Shown here: positions 4,658-5,795 of the stretch, in pieces
Numbering within the stretch: the stretch's first letter is position 1
Layout: each line of letters begins with the position of its first letter
Assembly (NCBI RefSeq): GCF_001983105.1
Contig: NZ_MOMC01000042.1
Span: 75,016 to 80,810 of the forward strand
Length of the DNA stretch: 5,795 nt
Direction: 5' to 3'
DNA from: Pseudofrankia asymbiotica
Lineage (GTDB): Bacteria; Actinomycetota; Actinomycetes; Frankiales; Frankiaceae
Translations under genes and position numbers: made by a program
The notes under the pieces: model-generated
What the model saw: the letters and a program-made list of their open reading frames with translations, nothing else
Told to the model about the DNA's origin: nothing
Databases searched by the model: none

Positions 4658-5795
4658 TCACATCCGCTCGGGCGCCGTGATGCCGAGTAGGGACAGGCCG
4701 TGGGCGAGGGTGCGGGCCGTCAGCTGGCAGAGGGCCAGCCGGTTGGAACGGACCGGCTCCTCGGCGTCGAGGACGCGGCAGGACTCGTAGAAAGTGGTGT
4801 AGTCCCGCGCGAGCTCGTACAGGTACCCGGACAGGCGGTGGGGCTCGAGGGTCGTGCTGACCTCGTTCAGCGTGGCGCTGTAACCGTCGAGCCGGAGAAT
4901 CAGGGCTCGTTCCGCGGGTTCAAGGGCCACACCTGGGTCGACGGTCACCTCGGGGTCGCCCGCCCGCCGCAGGATCGACCGGATCCGGGCGTGCGCGTAC
5001 TGCAGGTAGACGCCGGTGTTCCCGTTGAACGCGACCATGCGGTCGGGGTCGAAGACATAGTCCTTGAGCCGCGACGTCGACAGGTCGGCGTATTTGACCG
5101 CGCCGATGCCGGCCAGCTCGGCGATCTGGTCGAGGTCGGCGGCCGCCAGCTCCGGGTTCTTCTCCGCGACGACGGCGCGGGCACGCGCGACCGCCTCGTC
5201 GAGAAGGTCCATCAGCCGGACGGTGCCGCCCGCCCTGGTCTTGAACGGCCGGCCGTCCTTGCCGAGCACGGTGCCGAAGGGGACGTGCTCGGCGTCGACG
5301 GCGTCGGTGAGCCAGCCCATCCTGCGGGCGGCCTCGAAAATCATCCTGAAGTGCAGCGCCTGCCGGGAGTCGGTGACGTACAGCAGCCGGGTCGCCTTGA
5401 GGTCGTGAATGCGGTGCCGGATCGTCGCCAGGTCGGTGGTGTCATAGCCGTAGCCGCCGTCCCGCTTGCGGACCATCAGCGGCACCGGGCTGTCGTCGGG
5501 GCCGACGACCTCCTCGGAGAAGATCACCAGGGCGCCGTCGCTCTCCACCGCCAGCCCGGCCTTCACCAGCTCGTCGATGGTCTCCCCGAGCAGGGAGTTG
5601 TAGAACGACTCACCGACCGAGTCCTCGGGCCGCAGCAGGACGCCGAGGCGGTCGTAGATGACCCGGAAGGCCTTCTCGGACTCGGCGACGATCTCCCTCC
5701 ACTTGGCCAGGGTCGCCGGGTCGCCGGACTGAAGATCGACCACCCGCTGGCGAGACCGGTCGGCGAAGGCCGGCTCCGCGTCGAACTCCTTGCGG
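4658..5795 (-). CDS. argS: Arginyl-tRNA synthetase, C-terminal part (5' end beyond window)
   Basis: This class I synthetase joins arginine to tRNA-Arg in the cytosol using ATP. The frame is open to the right edge, so 378 residues are visible of about 550-590; the N-terminal domain and HIGH motif lie outside. Numbering from the first full codon at 5794: R-V-V-D-L-Q-x-G-D near 17-25, Y-D-T-T-D-L-A-T at 117-124, D-S-R-Q-A-L-H-F at 142-149, the KMSKS-equivalent loop G-K-D-G-R-P-F-K-T-R-A-G-G at 178-190, and Y-L-Q-Y-A-H-A-R at 263-270 entering the DALR anticodon-binding domain. It ends G-I-T-A-P-E-R-M. The GTG at 5743 is an internal codon, not the start. The catalytic motifs in view are intact, so this is the functional synthetase, unlike its relative nrtL at 2247-3305. 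It converges on the tRNA-Arg gene and ends 20 bp before a strong terminator. Confidence 0.97.
   Translation of the reverse strand, partial: RKEFDAEPAFADRSRQRVVDLQSGDPATLAKWREIVAESEKAFRVIYDRLGVLLRPEDSVGESFYNSLLGETIDELVKAGLAVESDGALVIFSEEVVGPDDSPVPLMVRKRDGGYGYDTTDLATIRHRIHDLKATRLLYVTDSRQALHFRMIFEAARRMGWLTDAVDAEHVPFGTVLGKDGRPFKTRAGGTVRLMDLLDEAVARARAVVAEKNPELAAADLDQIAELAGIGAVKYADLSTSRLKDYVFDPDRMVAFNGNTGVYLQYAHARIRSILRRAGDPEVTVDPGVALEPAERALILRLDGYSATLNEVSTTLEPHRLSGYLYELARDYTTFYESCRVLDAEEPVRSNRLALCQLTARTLAHGLSLLGITAPERM

Noticed and set aside
5741..5743. GTG as the start of argS
   Set aside because: The upstream in-frame codons encode K-E-F-D-A-E-P-A-F-A-D-R, a typical conserved ArgS stretch, and the frame is open to the window edge. 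The GTG is internal.

Overview
The window is high-GC DNA with the codon usage and gene order of an actinobacterium. A Frankia-type genome is the best guess, based on the nrtL-lysA-hom order, the very high GC at third codon positions and GTG starts. The genus is an inference; no marker in the window fixes it. Both ends cut through genes: hom runs off the left edge and argS off the right edge.

Layout from left to right: (1) 1-775, minus strand, N-terminal 258 residues of homoserine dehydrogenase (hom). (2) 772-2250, minus, complete diaminopimelate decarboxylase (lysA). (3) 2247-3305, minus, an ArgS-derived protein of 352 residues without a catalytic centre (nrtL). These three are joined by 4-bp stop/start overlaps and form one translationally coupled unit, read nrtL then lysA then hom. 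(4) 3376-3406, a terminator-like stem. (5) 3466-3852, minus, a stand-alone CheY-like receiver protein. (6) 3977-4048, plus, tRNA-Arg with anticodon CCG. (7) 4060-4332, three perfect-length 91-bp tandem repeats full of palindromes. (8) 4333-4602, a short lower-GC stretch followed by an open, coding-like frame without a start codon, perhaps a gene remnant. (9) 4603-4638, a perfect 16-bp stem terminator. (10) 4658-5795, minus, the C-terminal 378 residues of a catalytically normal arginyl-tRNA synthetase (argS).

LysA makes lysine from meso-diaminopimelate, and Hom sends aspartate semialdehyde toward threonine and methionine, so the left half is an aspartate-family amino acid operon. The right half concerns arginine decoding: a tRNA-Arg(CCG), its synthetase and, heading the lysA operon, a catalytically dead synthetase relative.

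The main point of interest is nrtL. It keeps the N-terminal tRNA-binding domain and the C-terminal anticodon-binding domain of ArgS, but it has lost the HIGH motif, the KMSKS loop and the roughly 200 residues between them. Its C-terminus resembles, from memory, the ArgS that sits next to lysA in mycobacteria more than it resembles the functional ArgS in this window. This suggests that an incoming argS replaced the ancestral one, and that the ancestral copy stayed in its operon in a new, non-catalytic role. The 91-bp repeats beside the tRNA are the second item worth attention.
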